64,000 nt of DNA from an uncultured Prevotella sp. (GTDB taxonomy: Bacteria > Bacteroidota > Bacteroidia > Bacteroidales > Bacteroidaceae). The stretch's first letter is position 1; every line of letters begins with the position of its first letter. Under the pieces are notes generated by a model. The model searched no databases. It was not told the origin of the DNA and saw only the letters and a list, made by a program, of their open reading frames with translations. Both the position numbers and the translations under genes were made by a program. Shown piece by piece: positions 24,635-34,329 of this stretch. Location of the stretch: positions 1-64,000 of the forward strand of contig CALUKU010000008.1 of NCBI GenBank assembly GCA_944321295.1. Direction: 5' to 3'.

Positions 24635-24642
24635 TAATTTTG
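24635..24642 (+). promoter_or_regulatory. -7 box for the membrane protein gene at 24756
   Basis: TAATTTTG, an exact TAnnTTTG fit with T-rich DNA upstream, leaving a leader of about 105 nt. Confidence 0.5.
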
Positions 24643-24755
24643 CATTACACAAGCGGCGGCCTGCAGCAGGGCGGCAAAAGTCCGTTAAGATAGCGGCGGG
24701 CGTTCCGGCGCACGGCTCGCGGCTGCTTGCTGTTGAGTAACGAAAATCCTTTAGT

Positions 24756-26477
24756 ATGACGAGAGTTTTTAGATTGATATACGGGCGGCTGTCGCGTGTG
24801 CTGTCGTGGCGGCCGTTGCCGTTGGTGATAATGCTGCTGCTGGCGGCCTACACGCTGCTGCGTGCCGCCCAGGGGCTTAACCTCAGCGACGACGGCTTCG
24901 TGCTGACGGCCTACGCCGAGGTGTTTGCGGCGCCGGGGTCGGTGGCCTACATGTTCCTGTATTACTGGACGGTGGTGGCCGGCGGGGCGTGGAACGCCGT
25001 GGCGGGAGGCCTCGGCATATACGGCTTCCGCCTGCTTGAGTGCGTTGTGCTGGCGGCCAACGGCGTGCTGGCGGCACGCCTTTCGACGGGTGCCGGCGGG
25101 CGTTGGCTGTATGCGGCGTTAGGTCTTGTGGTGCTGTATGCCAGGCTGAACTGGATAGAAGTGTTCGAGTATAACACGTTCACGGCGCTCGTCACGCTGG
25201 TGGTGGTCGCCCTGATGATGCGCGCCCTCGTGCGGCGCAGCTGCGCGTGGATGTTCGCGGCGGGCGTGGCGCTGGGCCTTGACGTCTTTGTGCGCCTGCC
25301 CAACGTGTGCCTCTGCCTGCTCATCGTCGTGCTGGTGCCCTATTACCGGCGCTGCCGCGACGGCCGCCTTGCGGTCAGGCTCTTGCTGGCGGCCGCCGGC
25401 GGGGCCGTGGCGGGCGTCGCGCTGACGGTCGGCTGCATGGCGCTGGCCGGGCATTTAGGCTATTTCGTCGAAGCCCTGGGCCATGCGGCGTTCCTCTCCG
25501 CCGACCCGGATAACAGCCACGGGGCGGGCAGCCTGCTGCTCGCCGTCGGGCGCAACTGGGCCTTATACGCCCTCGGCTTCGGCCTCGCGGCGCTCAGCCC
25601 GGCGCTGTCGCTGCTGGTTGAGGGCAGGGTAGGGGGCAAGGCCCTCCGCCGCCTGCTGCACGGCTTGCTGGCGGCCGTGTGGCTGGCGCTTATGTTCGCC
25701 TTCAGGAACAACCATATCTACATGATCAACGCCTTAGCCCTTGCGGCCTGTGCCTACGTCGCCTACGAGCGGCGCGCCTGCCTTCGCACGGTCTGCCTGG
25801 CGTGGCTGGCCGCGCTCGTGGCTCTCCTCATGCCGCTGGGCAGCGACCTCGGCGTGCTCTCAACGGGCGTCCACAACCTGTGGGCGGCCGCTCCGTTCGT
25901 GCCGTGGGCCTGCGCGCTGCTGCTCAAGAGGCTGTCGGGCGGGCGGCGGGCGGCGGTCGCCGCGTATGCCGTCGCTACGCTTGCGCTCATCATGGCGAAG
26001 GGCGCCGCGGCCACTATGGCTCCCGCCTATTACGAGCGGGGCACGCGCCTGACCGACGTCAGCGCCGCCCGCCATCCTCGGGCCAACGTGCTCACCGACG
26101 CCCTGACGGCCTCGGCCGTCGACGGCGCGCTCACCGTCATGCGGGCGCACGTCAGCCCGGGCGACACCGTGCTGTGCGCCGGCGACACGCCCCTGCTGCA
26201 CTATCTCACGGCCACGCGCCCCTACCTGCGCAACCCCTGGCCGTCGGTGTTCGGCCGGGCATACTTCGAGCGGCAGCTGGGCGGCGCCCTGCGCGGCGGC
26301 GGGCGGTTGCCCGTGGCCGTGTGCCGTAGTGCCGATTACTATGTCACTGACGGCTGGCGGCCCGCCTTTAGGCGCTTCCTCGAGGCCGGCGGCTACCGCC
26401 GGGTCTACGCCGACGACGTGTTTATGGTATTCGTGCCGCAGCGTAACGACGCCGTCGGGACGGCTCCTTCAGACTGA
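24756..26477 (+). CDS. GC-rich multi-pass membrane protein, possible GT-C glycosyltransferase
   Basis: A 573-residue membrane protein with about 12 hydrophobic helices and a C-terminal periplasmic-type domain. The layout (N-terminal helix, then a loop LNLSDDGFVLTAYAEVF with an acidic pair between helices 1 and 2, then repeated helices) resembles GT-C glycosyltransferases of the ArnT/GT39 kind, which use lipid-linked sugars. I cannot assign it to a named family. It is markedly more GC-rich than the flanking genes, with long runs of GCC/GGC/CTG codons. It is alone, followed by a terminator. Function unknown. Confidence 0.6.
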   Translation: MTRVFRLIYGRLSRVLSWRPLPLVIMLLLAAYTLLRAAQGLNLSDDGFVLTAYAEVFAAPGSVAYMFLYYWTVVAGGAWNAVAGGLGIYGFRLLECVVLAANGVLAARLSTGAGGRWLYAALGLVVLYARLNWIEVFEYNTFTALVTLVVVALMMRALVRRSCAWMFAAGVALGLDVFVRLPNVCLCLLIVVLVPYYRRCRDGRLAVRLLLAAAGGAVAGVALTVGCMALAGHLGYFVEALGHAAFLSADPDNSHGAGSLLLAVGRNWALYALGFGLAALSPALSLLVEGRVGGKALRRLLHGLLAAVWLALMFAFRNNHIYMINALALAACAYVAYERRACLRTVCLAWLAALVALLMPLGSDLGVLSTGVHNLWAAAPFVPWACALLLKRLSGGRRAAVAAYAVATLALIMAKGAAATMAPAYYERGTRLTDVSAARHPRANVLTDALTASAVDGALTVMRAHVSPGDTVLCAGDTPLLHYLTATRPYLRNPWPSVFGRAYFERQLGGALRGGGRLPVAVCRSADYYVTDGWRPAFRRFLEAGGYRRVYADDVFMVFVPQRNDAVGTAPSD

Positions 26478-26600
26478 CAAAATGCTACTTTCAACCCGTC
26501 TGCCGCTTACACATTGATTTGCGATGAAGCCCTCAGACGGCCGTTCGCGGCAAAATAAATCCTGCGGGCGTAAATATCGCGCTCTCGGGTGTGCATCCGT

Positions 26601-26635
26601 AACCCGCATAAGGCCAGCGCCTTATGCGGGTTTCC
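26601..26635 (+). terminator. Terminator downstream of the GC-rich membrane protein gene
   Basis: A 14-bp perfect stem (26601-26614 and 26619-26632, arms AACCCGCATAAGGC) with a 4-nt loop, followed by TTTCC. Confidence 0.75.
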
Positions 26636-26674
26636 TTATGTTTTGTGCAACGAAACGCAGCCCTACGCCGTGCG

Positions 26675-26775
26675 AAAGCTATGCTTTCCGTCGGCAAAAG
26701 GTAAGCTTTCTGCTGCCGAAAGCTTACCTCCCGACCGTCAAAAACTTATCTCCCGACGGCCGAAAGCATAGCTCC
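26675..26775 (-). repeat. Phased palindrome array B (5 units, 22-bp period)
   Basis: Units start at 26675, 26697, 26719, 26741 and 26763, exactly 22 bp apart: AAAGCTATGCTTT, AAAGGTAAGCTTT, AAAGCTTACCTCC, AAAACTTATCTCC, AAAGCATAGCTCC. The later units are degenerate in their right arms. This is the most diverged array and the only one with five units. Its flank is on the left, so it is drawn on the minus strand. The rest of the gap 26478-27097 is GC-rich DNA, then TTAATTCTTAATTCTTAAT repeats at 27031-27062. Confidence 0.75.
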
Positions 26776-27065
26776 CTGTTGCGAACGGCTCGCCGCGCGG
26801 TGCGCTAAAGCCCCGTTCGCGCCGATTAAGGGCTTGCCGGCCGTCAGCCGTGAGCTGGTTGCACGTGCCGGCACTACACTTTCGCAAGTGACAATATGAC
26901 GCCATTTGCGCACGGAAAGCTTACAATTTGACATCCCGCGGCACGCCCGCCACAGCCGTCCGGCCCAGCCCCTGCATCCCGCCCGGCCGCCCCCGGCGGG
27001 CGCAAAAACCCCCGCCGCAACGTAATTTTCTTAATCCTTAATTCTTAATTCTTAATTTATTAATG

Positions 27066-27073
27066 TAATTTTG
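27066..27073 (+). promoter_or_regulatory. typA -7 box
   Basis: TAATTTTG, an exact TAnnTTTG fit, with the TTAATTCTTAATTC repeat directly upstream. It places transcription start after 27075, so translation must begin at ATG 27098. Confidence 0.55.
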
Positions 27074-27097
27074 CACTCGATTTTACAAGGTATTAGT

Positions 27098-28900
27098 ATG
27101 CAGAATATCAGAAACATAGCGATTATCGCCCACGTAGACCACGGCAAGACGACGCTCGTGGACAAGATGATGTTGGCCGGCAACTTGTTCCGCGACGGAC
27201 AAGACCTCAGCGGCCAGGTGCTCGACAGCAACGACCTTGAGCGTGAGCGAGGCATAACCATCCTTTCAAAGAACGTTTCGATAAATTGGAAGGGTACGAA
27301 GATTAACATCATAGACACTCCGGGACACTCCGATTTCGGCGGCGAGGTGGAGCGCGTGCTTAACATGGCCGACGGCTGCCTGCTGCTCGTCGACGCCTTT
27401 GAAGGCCCCATGCCGCAGACGCGCTTCGTGCTGCAGAAGGCCCTCCAGATAGGCCTCAAGCCCATCGTGGTGGTCAACAAGGTCGACAAGCCTAACTGCC
27501 GTCCCGAGGAAGTGTACGAGATGGTGTTCGACCTGATGTTCTCGCTCAACGCCACCGAGGAGCAGCTCGACTTCCCCGTGGTGTACGGCTCGGCCAAGAA
27601 CGGCTGGATGGGCGAGGACTACAAAGTGCCTACGGATAACATCAACTACCTGCTTGACAAGATTGTGGAGGTGATACCCGCGCCTAAGGCCATCGAGGGC
27701 ACGCCCCAGATGCTCATCACCAGTCTTGACTACTCAAGCTATACGGGCCGAATAGCAGTGGGCCGCGTCCACCGCGGCACGCTCGCCGAGGGCATGAACG
27801 TAACCATCTGCCACCGCGACGGCTCGCAGGAGAAAACCAAAATCAAAGAGCTGCACACCTTCGAGGGCATGGGCCACGTCAAGACGCCCAGCGTTTCGAG
27901 CGGCGACATCTGCGCCATCATAGGCCTGGAGAAGTTCGAGATAGGCGATACCATCTGCGACTTCGACAACCCCGAGCCGCTGCCGCCCATCGCGATAGAC
28001 GAGCCTACGATGAGTATGCTGTTCACCATTAACGACTCACCCTTCTTTGGCAAGGAGGGAAAGTATGTCACCAGCCGACACATCAACGACCGCCTGCAGA
28101 AGGAACTCGAAAAGAACCTCGCCCTGCGCGTGGCCCCCTTCGGCGACTCTACCGACAAGTGGATAGTCAGCGGGCGAGGCGTGCTTCACCTCTCGGTGCT
28201 CATCGAGACCATGCGCCGCGAGGGCTACGAGCTCCAGGTGGGGCAGCCCCAGGTTATATACAAGGAGATTGACGGCCAGAAATGCGAGCCTATCGAGGAG
28301 CTGACGATAAACGTTCCCGAGGAATTCGCCAGCAAGATGATCGACATGGTTACCCGCCGCAAGGGCGAGATGACGTCGATGGAGAGCCAGGCCGACCGCG
28401 TCAACATTGAGTTCGACATACCCTCGCGCGGCATTATCGGCCTGCGCACCAACGTGCTCACCGCCAGCCAGGGCGAGGCCATCATGGCCCACCGCTTCAA
28501 GGAGTACCAGCCCTACAAGGGCGACATCACCCGCCGCGTCAACGGCTCTATGATAGCGATGGAGACGGGCACCGCCTTCGCCTACTCGATAGACAAGCTG
28601 CAAGACCGCGGCAAGTTCTTCATCGACCCGGGCGAGGAAGTCTACGCCGGCGAGGTGGTAGGCGAGCACGTGCACGACAACGACCTCGTGGTGAACGTAA
28701 CCAAGGCCAAGCAGCTGACCAACACCCGCGCCAGCGGCTCCGACGACAAGGCCCGCATCGTGCCGCGCACGGTGCTCTCGCTCGAAGAGGCCCTCGAGTA
28801 CATCAAGGAAGACGAGCTGGTGGAGGTCACGCCCAAGTCGATGCGCATGCGCAAGATAATCCTCGACCACAACGACCGCAAGCGCGCCAACAAGCAATAA
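27098..28900 (+). CDS. typA: Translational GTPase TypA/BipA
   Basis: A 600-residue ribosome-bound GTPase involved in 50S assembly and stress adaptation. Seen: G1 AHVDHGKT (11-18), switch I region RERGITI, G3 [12 protein letters not shown]4 NKVDKPN, then the EF-G-like domains and the BipA C-terminal domain ([48 protein letters not shown]). Full length. The ATG at 27098 is chosen because the promoter box lies at 27066-27073; the longer frame from 27071 begins inside the promoter region. Confidence 0.95.
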   Translation: MQNIRNIAIIAHVDHGKTTLVDKMMLAGNLFRDGQDLSGQVLDSNDLERERGITILSKNVSINWKGTKINIIDTPGHSDFGGEVERVLNMADGCLLLVDAFEGPMPQTRFVLQKALQIGLKPIVVVNKVDKPNCRPEEVYEMVFDLMFSLNATEEQLDFPVVYGSAKNGWMGEDYKVPTDNINYLLDKIVEVIPAPKAIEGTPQMLITSLDYSSYTGRIAVGRVHRGTLAEGMNVTICHRDGSQEKTKIKELHTFEGMGHVKTPSVSSGDICAIIGLEKFEIGDTICDFDNPEPLPPIAIDEPTMSMLFTINDSPFFGKEGKYVTSRHINDRLQKELEKNLALRVAPFGDSTDKWIVSGRGVLHLSVLIETMRREGYELQVGQPQVIYKEIDGQKCEPIEELTINVPEEFASKMIDMVTRRKGEMTSMESQADRVNIEFDIPSRGIIGLRTNVLTASQGEAIMAHRFKEYQPYKGDITRRVNGSMIAMETGTAFAYSIDKLQDRGKFFIDPGEEVYAGEVVGEHVHDNDLVVNVTKAKQLTNTRASGSDDKARIVPRTVLSLEEALEYIKEDELVEVTPKSMRMRKIILDHNDRKRANKQ

Positions 28901-28931
28901 CGGCCGCCGCCACGGCGGCTGCCTACCGTAA

Positions 28932-28970
28932 CGTGCAAGCGCCGTGGCCCCCGGCTGCGGCGCTTGCACG
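28932..28970 (+). terminator. Terminator after typA
   Basis: A 13-bp perfect stem CGTGCAAGCGCCG/CGGCGCTTGCACG (28932-28944, 28958-28970) followed by CGATTTTATC. Confidence 0.65.
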
Positions 28971-29044
28971 CGATTTTATCACCACAACCCCGTTGCGCCA
29001 CCGCGTCATGCGTGCCGGCGCAACGCAAACAACACCTTAAGAAA

Positions 29045-29728
29045 ATGAGAATAGGCATAATAGTGGCCATGGACAAGGAGCTGGCACAGCTCCGCACGCT
29101 GCTGGGCGACGCCCGCACGGAGAGCCGCCACGGCATGGAGTTCATCCTCGGCAGCGTTGCCGGTAAGGAGGTCGTGCTGCAAAAGTGCGGCATAGGCAAG
29201 GTAAACTCGGCCATCGGCGCCGTAGAGATGATTGACTGCTACGCGCCCGACGTAGTCGTTTCGAGCGGCGTTGCCGGCGGGGCCGACAGCCGCATGAGCG
29301 TAGGCGACGTCGTAGTGGGCACCGAATACTGCTACCACGACGCCTACTGCGGCGACGAGTGCGCCTTCGGCCAGATTATGGGCATGCCCCCCGTCTTCAA
29401 GGCCGGCGAGGGCCTGGCCGATAAGGCCTTGGCCGCCTGCGCGCCCACGGCCGCCCACGGCGGACTGATAGTCAGCGGCGAGTGGTTCGTCGACAGCAAG
29501 CAGAAGATGCGCGCCATACTCGCCCGCTGCCCCAAGGCCGTCGCCGTTGACATGGAGAGCTGCTCCATCGCCCAGACGTGCCACGTCTACGGCGTGCCCT
29601 TCGTCAGCTTCCGCATAATCAGCGACCTGCCCCTCTGCGACGAGAAGGCCTCGCAGTACTTCGACTTCTGGGAGCGCCTGGCCGACGGCACGTTCAACGT
29701 CACACGCCGCCTGATAGAGGCCCTCTGA
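29045..29728 (+). CDS. mtnN: 5'-methylthioadenosine/S-adenosylhomocysteine nucleosidase
   Basis: A 227-residue nucleosidase that cleaves adenine from SAH and MTA, detoxifying SAH and feeding LuxS with S-ribosylhomocysteine. Seen: GIIVAMDKELAQL, GIGKVNSAIGAVEMID, SSGVAGGADSRMSVGDVVVG, VDMESCSIAQTC (catalytic region) and SFRIISDLPLCDEKA with the general-acid aspartate. The ATG at 29045 is the family start; an upstream start would add an atypical 27-residue leader. It is followed 43 bp later by luxS, its direct pathway partner. Confidence 0.95.
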   Translation: MRIGIIVAMDKELAQLRTLLGDARTESRHGMEFILGSVAGKEVVLQKCGIGKVNSAIGAVEMIDCYAPDVVVSSGVAGGADSRMSVGDVVVGTEYCYHDAYCGDECAFGQIMGMPPVFKAGEGLADKALAACAPTAAHGGLIVSGEWFVDSKQKMRAILARCPKAVAVDMESCSIAQTCHVYGVPFVSFRIISDLPLCDEKASQYFDFWERLADGTFNVTRRLIEAL

Positions 29729-29771
29729 GCCCCGGGCGGCCGTCATGAACATCATTAAACAACACGCAACA

Positions 29772-30254
29772 ATGGAAAAGATACCAAGCTTTACTATAAA
29801 CCACGCCCTGCTTAAGCGCGGCGTTTACGTTTCACGCAAGGACGAGGTGGCCGGCGGCGTGGTAACGACCTTCGACATACGCATGAAGGAACCCAACCGC
29901 GAGCCCGCCCTGCACCCCGGCGCCCTGCACACGATAGAGCACCTGGCCGCGACTTACCTGCGCAACGACCCCGAGTGGCGCGACCGAGTAGTCTACTGGG
30001 GTCCCATGGGCTGCCTCACGGGCAACTACCTGCTGCTGAAGGGCGACCTCTGCCCGCGCGACATCATAGGCCTCATGCGCCGTACGTTCGCCTTCATCGC
30101 CGAGTTCGACGGCGACGTGCCCGGCGCCGCGCCCGAGGACTGCGGCAACTACCTGCTGCACGACCTGCCCATGGCACGCTACGAGGCCGCCAAATACCTG
30201 CGCGAGGTGCTCGATGTGATAGCCGACGACAACATGACATACCCCGGAAAGTAA
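29772..30254 (+). CDS. luxS: S-ribosylhomocysteine lyase LuxS
   Basis: A 160-residue LuxS, which splits S-ribosylhomocysteine into homocysteine and the autoinducer-2 precursor. Seen: metal-binding HTIEH, the catalytic-cysteine loop PMGCLTGNYLL (canonical PMGCxTGxY), FDIRMKEPN with the active-site Arg, and CGNYLLHDL with the third metal ligand. The start ATG 29772 is chosen over 29745, which adds a nine-residue leader. Together with mtnN it forms a complete SAH recycling pair. It is followed by a MATE gene 21 bp later. Confidence 0.95.
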   Translation: MEKIPSFTINHALLKRGVYVSRKDEVAGGVVTTFDIRMKEPNREPALHPGALHTIEHLAATYLRNDPEWRDRVVYWGPMGCLTGNYLLLKGDLCPRDIIGLMRRTFAFIAEFDGDVPGAAPEDCGNYLLHDLPMARYEAAKYLREVLDVIADDNMTYPGK

Positions 30255-30275
30255 GCCGCAGGCGGCCATCAAGGC

Positions 30276-31577
30276 ATGGACAGACGCAATAAGGACATCC
30301 TGCGGATAGCCCTCCCCGCCATCGTGAGCAACATCACGGTGCCTCTGCTCGGGCTTGTCGACGTGGCCATCGTCGGCCATCTCGGCGCGGCGGCATACAT
30401 CGGCGCCATCGCCGTGGGAGGAATGACGTTCAACGTGATGTACTGGATATTCGGTTTCCTGCGCATGGGCACCAGCGGAATGACGTCGCAGGCCCTCGGG
30501 CGGCGCGACCTCGGCGAGTCGGCGCGCGTGCTGGTGCGCTCGCTGGGCATAGCCTTCGCCATAGCCTTGGCGCTCGTCGTGCTGCAGGTGCCGCTGCTCA
30601 GGCTGGCCATGTGGGTGATGCATCCCACGCCAGAGGTTGCCCGCCTGGCCTCCACCTATTATAATATACTGATATGGGGGGCGCCCGCCATGCTCGGGCT
30701 GTTCGGCCTTACGGGCTGGTGCATTGGCATGCAGAACTCACGCATACCGATGGCCGTGGCCATAACGCAGAACGTTGTCAACATAGCGGCCAGCCTCATG
30801 CTCGTCTACGGCTTCGGCCTTAAGGTCGAGGGCGTGGCCTCCGGCACGCTCATCGCCCAGTATTCGGGCTTCCTGATGTCGCTGCTGCTGTGCGCCAAGG
30901 CCTACGGCCGGCTGCGCAGGCACTTCTCGTGGCAGGGCGTGTGGCGGCGTTCGGCCATGGCACACTTCTTCGGCGTTAACCGCGACATATTCTTCCGCAC
31001 GCTCTGCATGGTGTCGGTCATGCTGTTCTTCACGTCGGCCGGCTCGTGGCAGGGCGACGTCGTGCTCGCCGTCAACACGCTGCTCATGCAGCTTTACCTG
31101 CTCTTCTCTTACGTGATGGACGGCTTCGCCTACGCCGGCGAGGCCATGAGCGGCAAGTATTACGGGGCGCGCAACGGCGCGGCCTTTGCCGATACGGTTA
31201 GGAAACTGTTCCTCTGGGGCCTCGGCATGGCGCTCGGCTTCACGGCGGCGTATGCCTTCGGCGGCGACGCCTTCCTGCGCCTGCTGACCGACGAGCCTTC
31301 CGTCGTCGCTGCGGCAGGCGAGTATTGGTATTGGGCGCTGGCCATCCCGCTGGCCGGAATGGCGGCTTTCGTGTGGGACGGGGTGTTCATCGGCATTACG
31401 GCCACTCGCGGCATGCTGCTCTCTATGTTTGCCGCCGCGGTGACGTTCTTCGTGCTTTACTACGCCTTGCGCGGCCCTATGGGCAACCACGGGCTGTGGC
31501 TCGCCTTCATAGCCTACATGGCCGTGCGCGGCCTGGCGCAGGGCCTGATATTCAGGAGATTGCGCCCCGTGGGCTGA
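30276..31577 (+). CDS. MATE-family efflux transporter
   Basis: A 433-residue membrane transporter of the MATE family, expected to export cationic compounds using a Na+ or H+ gradient. Seen: twelve helices in two similar halves, N-terminal RIALPAIVSNITVPLLGLVDVAIVGHLG, GTSGMTSQALGRRD, and the second-half FRTLCMVSVMLFFTSAG and DGFAYAGEAMSGKYYGARN. Closest in style to the DinF branch by that last motif. Close spacing to luxS suggests shared transcription. Substrate unknown. Confidence 0.85.
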   Translation: MDRRNKDILRIALPAIVSNITVPLLGLVDVAIVGHLGAAAYIGAIAVGGMTFNVMYWIFGFLRMGTSGMTSQALGRRDLGESARVLVRSLGIAFAIALALVVLQVPLLRLAMWVMHPTPEVARLASTYYNILIWGAPAMLGLFGLTGWCIGMQNSRIPMAVAITQNVVNIAASLMLVYGFGLKVEGVASGTLIAQYSGFLMSLLLCAKAYGRLRRHFSWQGVWRRSAMAHFFGVNRDIFFRTLCMVSVMLFFTSAGSWQGDVVLAVNTLLMQLYLLFSYVMDGFAYAGEAMSGKYYGARNGAAFADTVRKLFLWGLGMALGFTAAYAFGGDAFLRLLTDEPSVVAAAGEYWYWALAIPLAGMAAFVWDGVFIGITATRGMLLSMFAAAVTFFVLYYALRGPMGNHGLWLAFIAYMAVRGLAQGLIFRRLRPVG

Positions 31578-31648
31578 CGGACGTTCGCCCGTGCGGCGGC
31601 CGACGGCCGGCCGCGCAGGCGATAATAGCTCTTTTCACTGTAATTTAT

Positions 31649-31679
31649 TTTGAATTACGCCCGGCTTGCACTATCTTTG
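31649..31679 (+). promoter_or_regulatory. Promoter for the YfhO-like gene
   Basis: TTTG at 31649-31652, a 19-bp spacer, TATCTTTG at 31672-31679; start codon 38 bp further on at 31717. Confidence 0.7.
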
Positions 31680-31716
31680 CACGTCGGAAAACTATTACGA
31701 AAAAACGCAAAATACA

Positions 31717-34218
31717 ATGGAAACTTGGAAAAAATACCTGCCTGACGTTCTGGCAGTTGTGCTCTTCGCATTGATTTCGCTGGCTTACTTCTTCCCGGCG
31801 GACATCGAGGGCAAGGTGATTTACCAGCATGACTCGGCCGCCAGCAAGGGACTCGGCCGCGAGATGGCCGAGCATAAGGAGCAGACCGGCGAGGTTACGC
31901 GGTGGATGAACTCAGTGTTCAGCGGCATGCCGACCTACCAGACCGCCCCGGCCTACGGCAGCACGAAGGCCCTGGGCGTTGCCGAGAAGTTCTATCACCT
32001 GTTCCTTCCCGAGTATGTATGGTACCTCTTCGCCTACATGCTGGGCTTCTACATCCTGTTGAGGGCGTTCGATTTCAGGCAGTCGCTTGCCGTCTTAGGC
32101 TCAATCATCTGGGCTTTCTCAAGTTATTTCCTAATCATCATAGCGGCCGGACACATCTGGAAGGTCATGGCCTTGGCGTATCTGCCGCCGATGATAGCCG
32201 GCGTCGTGCTGTCGTATAGGGGCAAATACCTGTTGGGACTCATAGTGACGGCCGTCTTCGCGGCCTTCGAGGTCAACGCCAACCACGTGCAGATGACGTA
32301 TTACTTCCTGTTCGTCATCCTCTTCATGGTGATCGCTTATCTCGTTGAAGCCATCCGCACCAAGCGGCTCAACCACTTCTTCAAGGCCACGGCGGTGTGC
32401 GCCGCCGGCGCCGTCATCGGCATTTGCCTCAACCTGAGCAACCTTTACCACACGTGGGAGTACAGCAAGGAGTCGATGCGCGGCAAGAGCGAGCTTGTAA
32501 GCAAAGGCTCTTCCAACCAAAGCTCGAGCGGCCTTGACCGCGACTACATCACCCAGTGGAGCTACGGGATAGGCGAAACCTGGACGCTGCTCGTGCCCAA
32601 CACCAAGGGCGGAGCCACCGTTCCGCTGTCTGAGAGCGAAACGGCCATGAAGCACGCCAACCCCGAGTTCACCCCGATATACCAGCAGATGTTCCAGTAT
32701 TGGGGCGAGCAGCCCATGACGAGCGGTCCCGTTTACGTCGGCGCCTTCGTGCTCATGCTGTTCGTCCTCGGGCTTTTCATAGTGAAAGGGCCCGTCAAGT
32801 GGGCGCTGGTTGCTGCCACGGTGCTGTCGGTACTGCTGTCGTGGGGTAAGAACTTCATGCCCTTTACCGACTTCTTCATCGACTACGTGCCGATGTACTC
32901 CAAGTTCCGCACGGTGGCGTCGATACTCGTCATAGCCGAGTTCGCCATCCCCCTGCTCGCCATGCTGGCGCTCAAGAAGGTGGTTGACGACCCCTCGCTG
33001 CTTACGCGTAAAGTCAAATACGTCTACGCAAGCTTCGCCCTCACTGGCGGCATAGCGCTCCTGTTCGCCCTCATGCCGGGCATGTTCTTCTCCGACTTCA
33101 TATCTTCGCAGGAGGTCAAGGCCCTCACCACGCTCCCGCAGGAGTATGTCGTGCCCGTCATGGAGAACCTGCGCGAGATGCGTAAGGCCGTCTTCACGGC
33201 CGACTGCTGGCGCTCGGTGCTCATCATAGTGATAGGCACGTTGTGCCTGCTGCTCTTCAAGGCCAAGAAACTTAAGGCCGTCCACATGGTCGGCGCGATA
33301 ATAGTGCTCTGCCTGATAGACCTCTGGCAGGTTGACAAACGCTACCTCAACGACTCTATGTTCTCGCCGAAGAGCGTCAGGGAAATGCCCATACAGATGA
33401 CCGAAACCGACAAGCTGATACTTGAGGACAAGACCGACATGGGCAACTTCCGCGTCCTTAACTTCGCGACGAGCACCTTCAACGAGAACGAAACGTCGTA
33501 TTACCATAACAGCATAGGCGGTTACCACGCAGCCAAGCTGCGCCGCTACCAGGACATGATAGACCATTACATCATGCCGGAGATGCAGGCTCTGATGCCC
33601 GCCGTTGTCAAGGCGGGCGGCGACATGACGCAGGTTGACGGCGACAGCTTGTGCCCCGTGCTCAACATGCTCAACGCACGCTACTTCATCCTGCCCCTGC
33701 AGGACGGCCAGACGGTGCCCCTGCTCAACCCGTACGTGCACGGTCCGGCATGGTTCGTCGACAGGCTGACCTACGTTGACAATGCCAACGCCGAGATTGA
33801 CGCCGTAGGCAAGATTGACATACGCCACGAGGCCGTGGCCGACAAGCGCTTCAAGGAGCAGCTGAAGGAGGCCTCCGTGCAGGACAGCACTTCGGTGGTG
33901 AAGCTTACGTCGTACATGTCTAACAAGCTGACTTACGACGTCAGCTCGACTAAGGGCGGCGTGATAGTGTTCTCGGAGGTGTATTATCCGGGATGGACGG
34001 CCACCGTCGACGGCAGTCCGGCCGAGCTTGGGCGCGTCAACTACCTGCTAAGGGCGGTCAACGTGGCGCCCGGCAAGCATAAGGTAGAACTTGAGTTCCA
34101 CCCGCGGTCGGTGGCTACCACCGAAACGATAGCCTACGTTGCCTATGCCGTATTGCTGGCGCTGATAGCCTTCGTGGTGTATCTTAACATGAAAGGCAGG
34201 CGCTCCGTGAAGGAGTAA
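31717..34218 (+). CDS. YfhO-like membrane protein
   Basis: An 833-residue multi-pass membrane protein of the YfhO type, members of which act as GT-C-like transferases in glycosylation of cell-wall or surface polymers. Seen: a first helix VLAVVLFALISLAYFF, then a short acidic loop with HDSAASKGLGREM, about 12 helices, then a long extracytoplasmic C-terminal domain with GGVIVFSEVYYPGWTATVDG, the conserved YfhO C-terminal stretch. Start ATG 31717 fits the promoter. It stands alone and is followed by a strong terminator. Exact substrate unknown. Confidence 0.75.
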   Translation: METWKKYLPDVLAVVLFALISLAYFFPADIEGKVIYQHDSAASKGLGREMAEHKEQTGEVTRWMNSVFSGMPTYQTAPAYGSTKALGVAEKFYHLFLPEYVWYLFAYMLGFYILLRAFDFRQSLAVLGSIIWAFSSYFLIIIAAGHIWKVMALAYLPPMIAGVVLSYRGKYLLGLIVTAVFAAFEVNANHVQMTYYFLFVILFMVIAYLVEAIRTKRLNHFFKATAVCAAGAVIGICLNLSNLYHTWEYSKESMRGKSELVSKGSSNQSSSGLDRDYITQWSYGIGETWTLLVPNTKGGATVPLSESETAMKHANPEFTPIYQQMFQYWGEQPMTSGPVYVGAFVLMLFVLGLFIVKGPVKWALVAATVLSVLLSWGKNFMPFTDFFIDYVPMYSKFRTVASILVIAEFAIPLLAMLALKKVVDDPSLLTRKVKYVYASFALTGGIALLFALMPGMFFSDFISSQEVKALTTLPQEYVVPVMENLREMRKAVFTADCWRSVLIIVIGTLCLLLFKAKKLKAVHMVGAIIVLCLIDLWQVDKRYLNDSMFSPKSVREMPIQMTETDKLILEDKTDMGNFRVLNFATSTFNENETSYYHNSIGGYHAAKLRRYQDMIDHYIMPEMQALMPAVVKAGGDMTQVDGDSLCPVLNMLNARYFILPLQDGQTVPLLNPYVHGPAWFVDRLTYVDNANAEIDAVGKIDIRHEAVADKRFKEQLKEASVQDSTSVVKLTSYMSNKLTYDVSSTKGGVIVFSEVYYPGWTATVDGSPAELGRVNYLLRAVNVAPGKHKVELEFHPRSVATTETIAYVAYAVLLALIAFVVYLNMKGRRSVKE

Positions 34219-34265
34219 CGCCTGCCGAGGCTTGACGGCAGGCCTGCTGTCAGCAATAAGATGAA

Positions 34266-34320
34266 CACAAAAAACCGTGGCCCTGCCAGGCGTTTGCCGG
34301 CAGGGCCACGGTTTTTTGTG
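34266..34320. terminator. Strong bidirectional terminator
   Basis: A 22-bp perfect inverted repeat (34266-34287 and 34299-34320) starting CACAAAAAACCGTGGCCC, with A and T runs at both ends, between the convergent YfhO-like gene and the gene at 34330. Confidence 0.9.
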
Positions 34321-34329
34321 ATGCGCCAG

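Noticed and set aside
32131..33828. 565-codon minus-strand ORF opposite the YfhO-like gene
   Set aside because: Long only because of GC-rich codon bias in the real gene; it has no coherent domain pattern and is rich in charged His/Arg runs typical of antisense frames.
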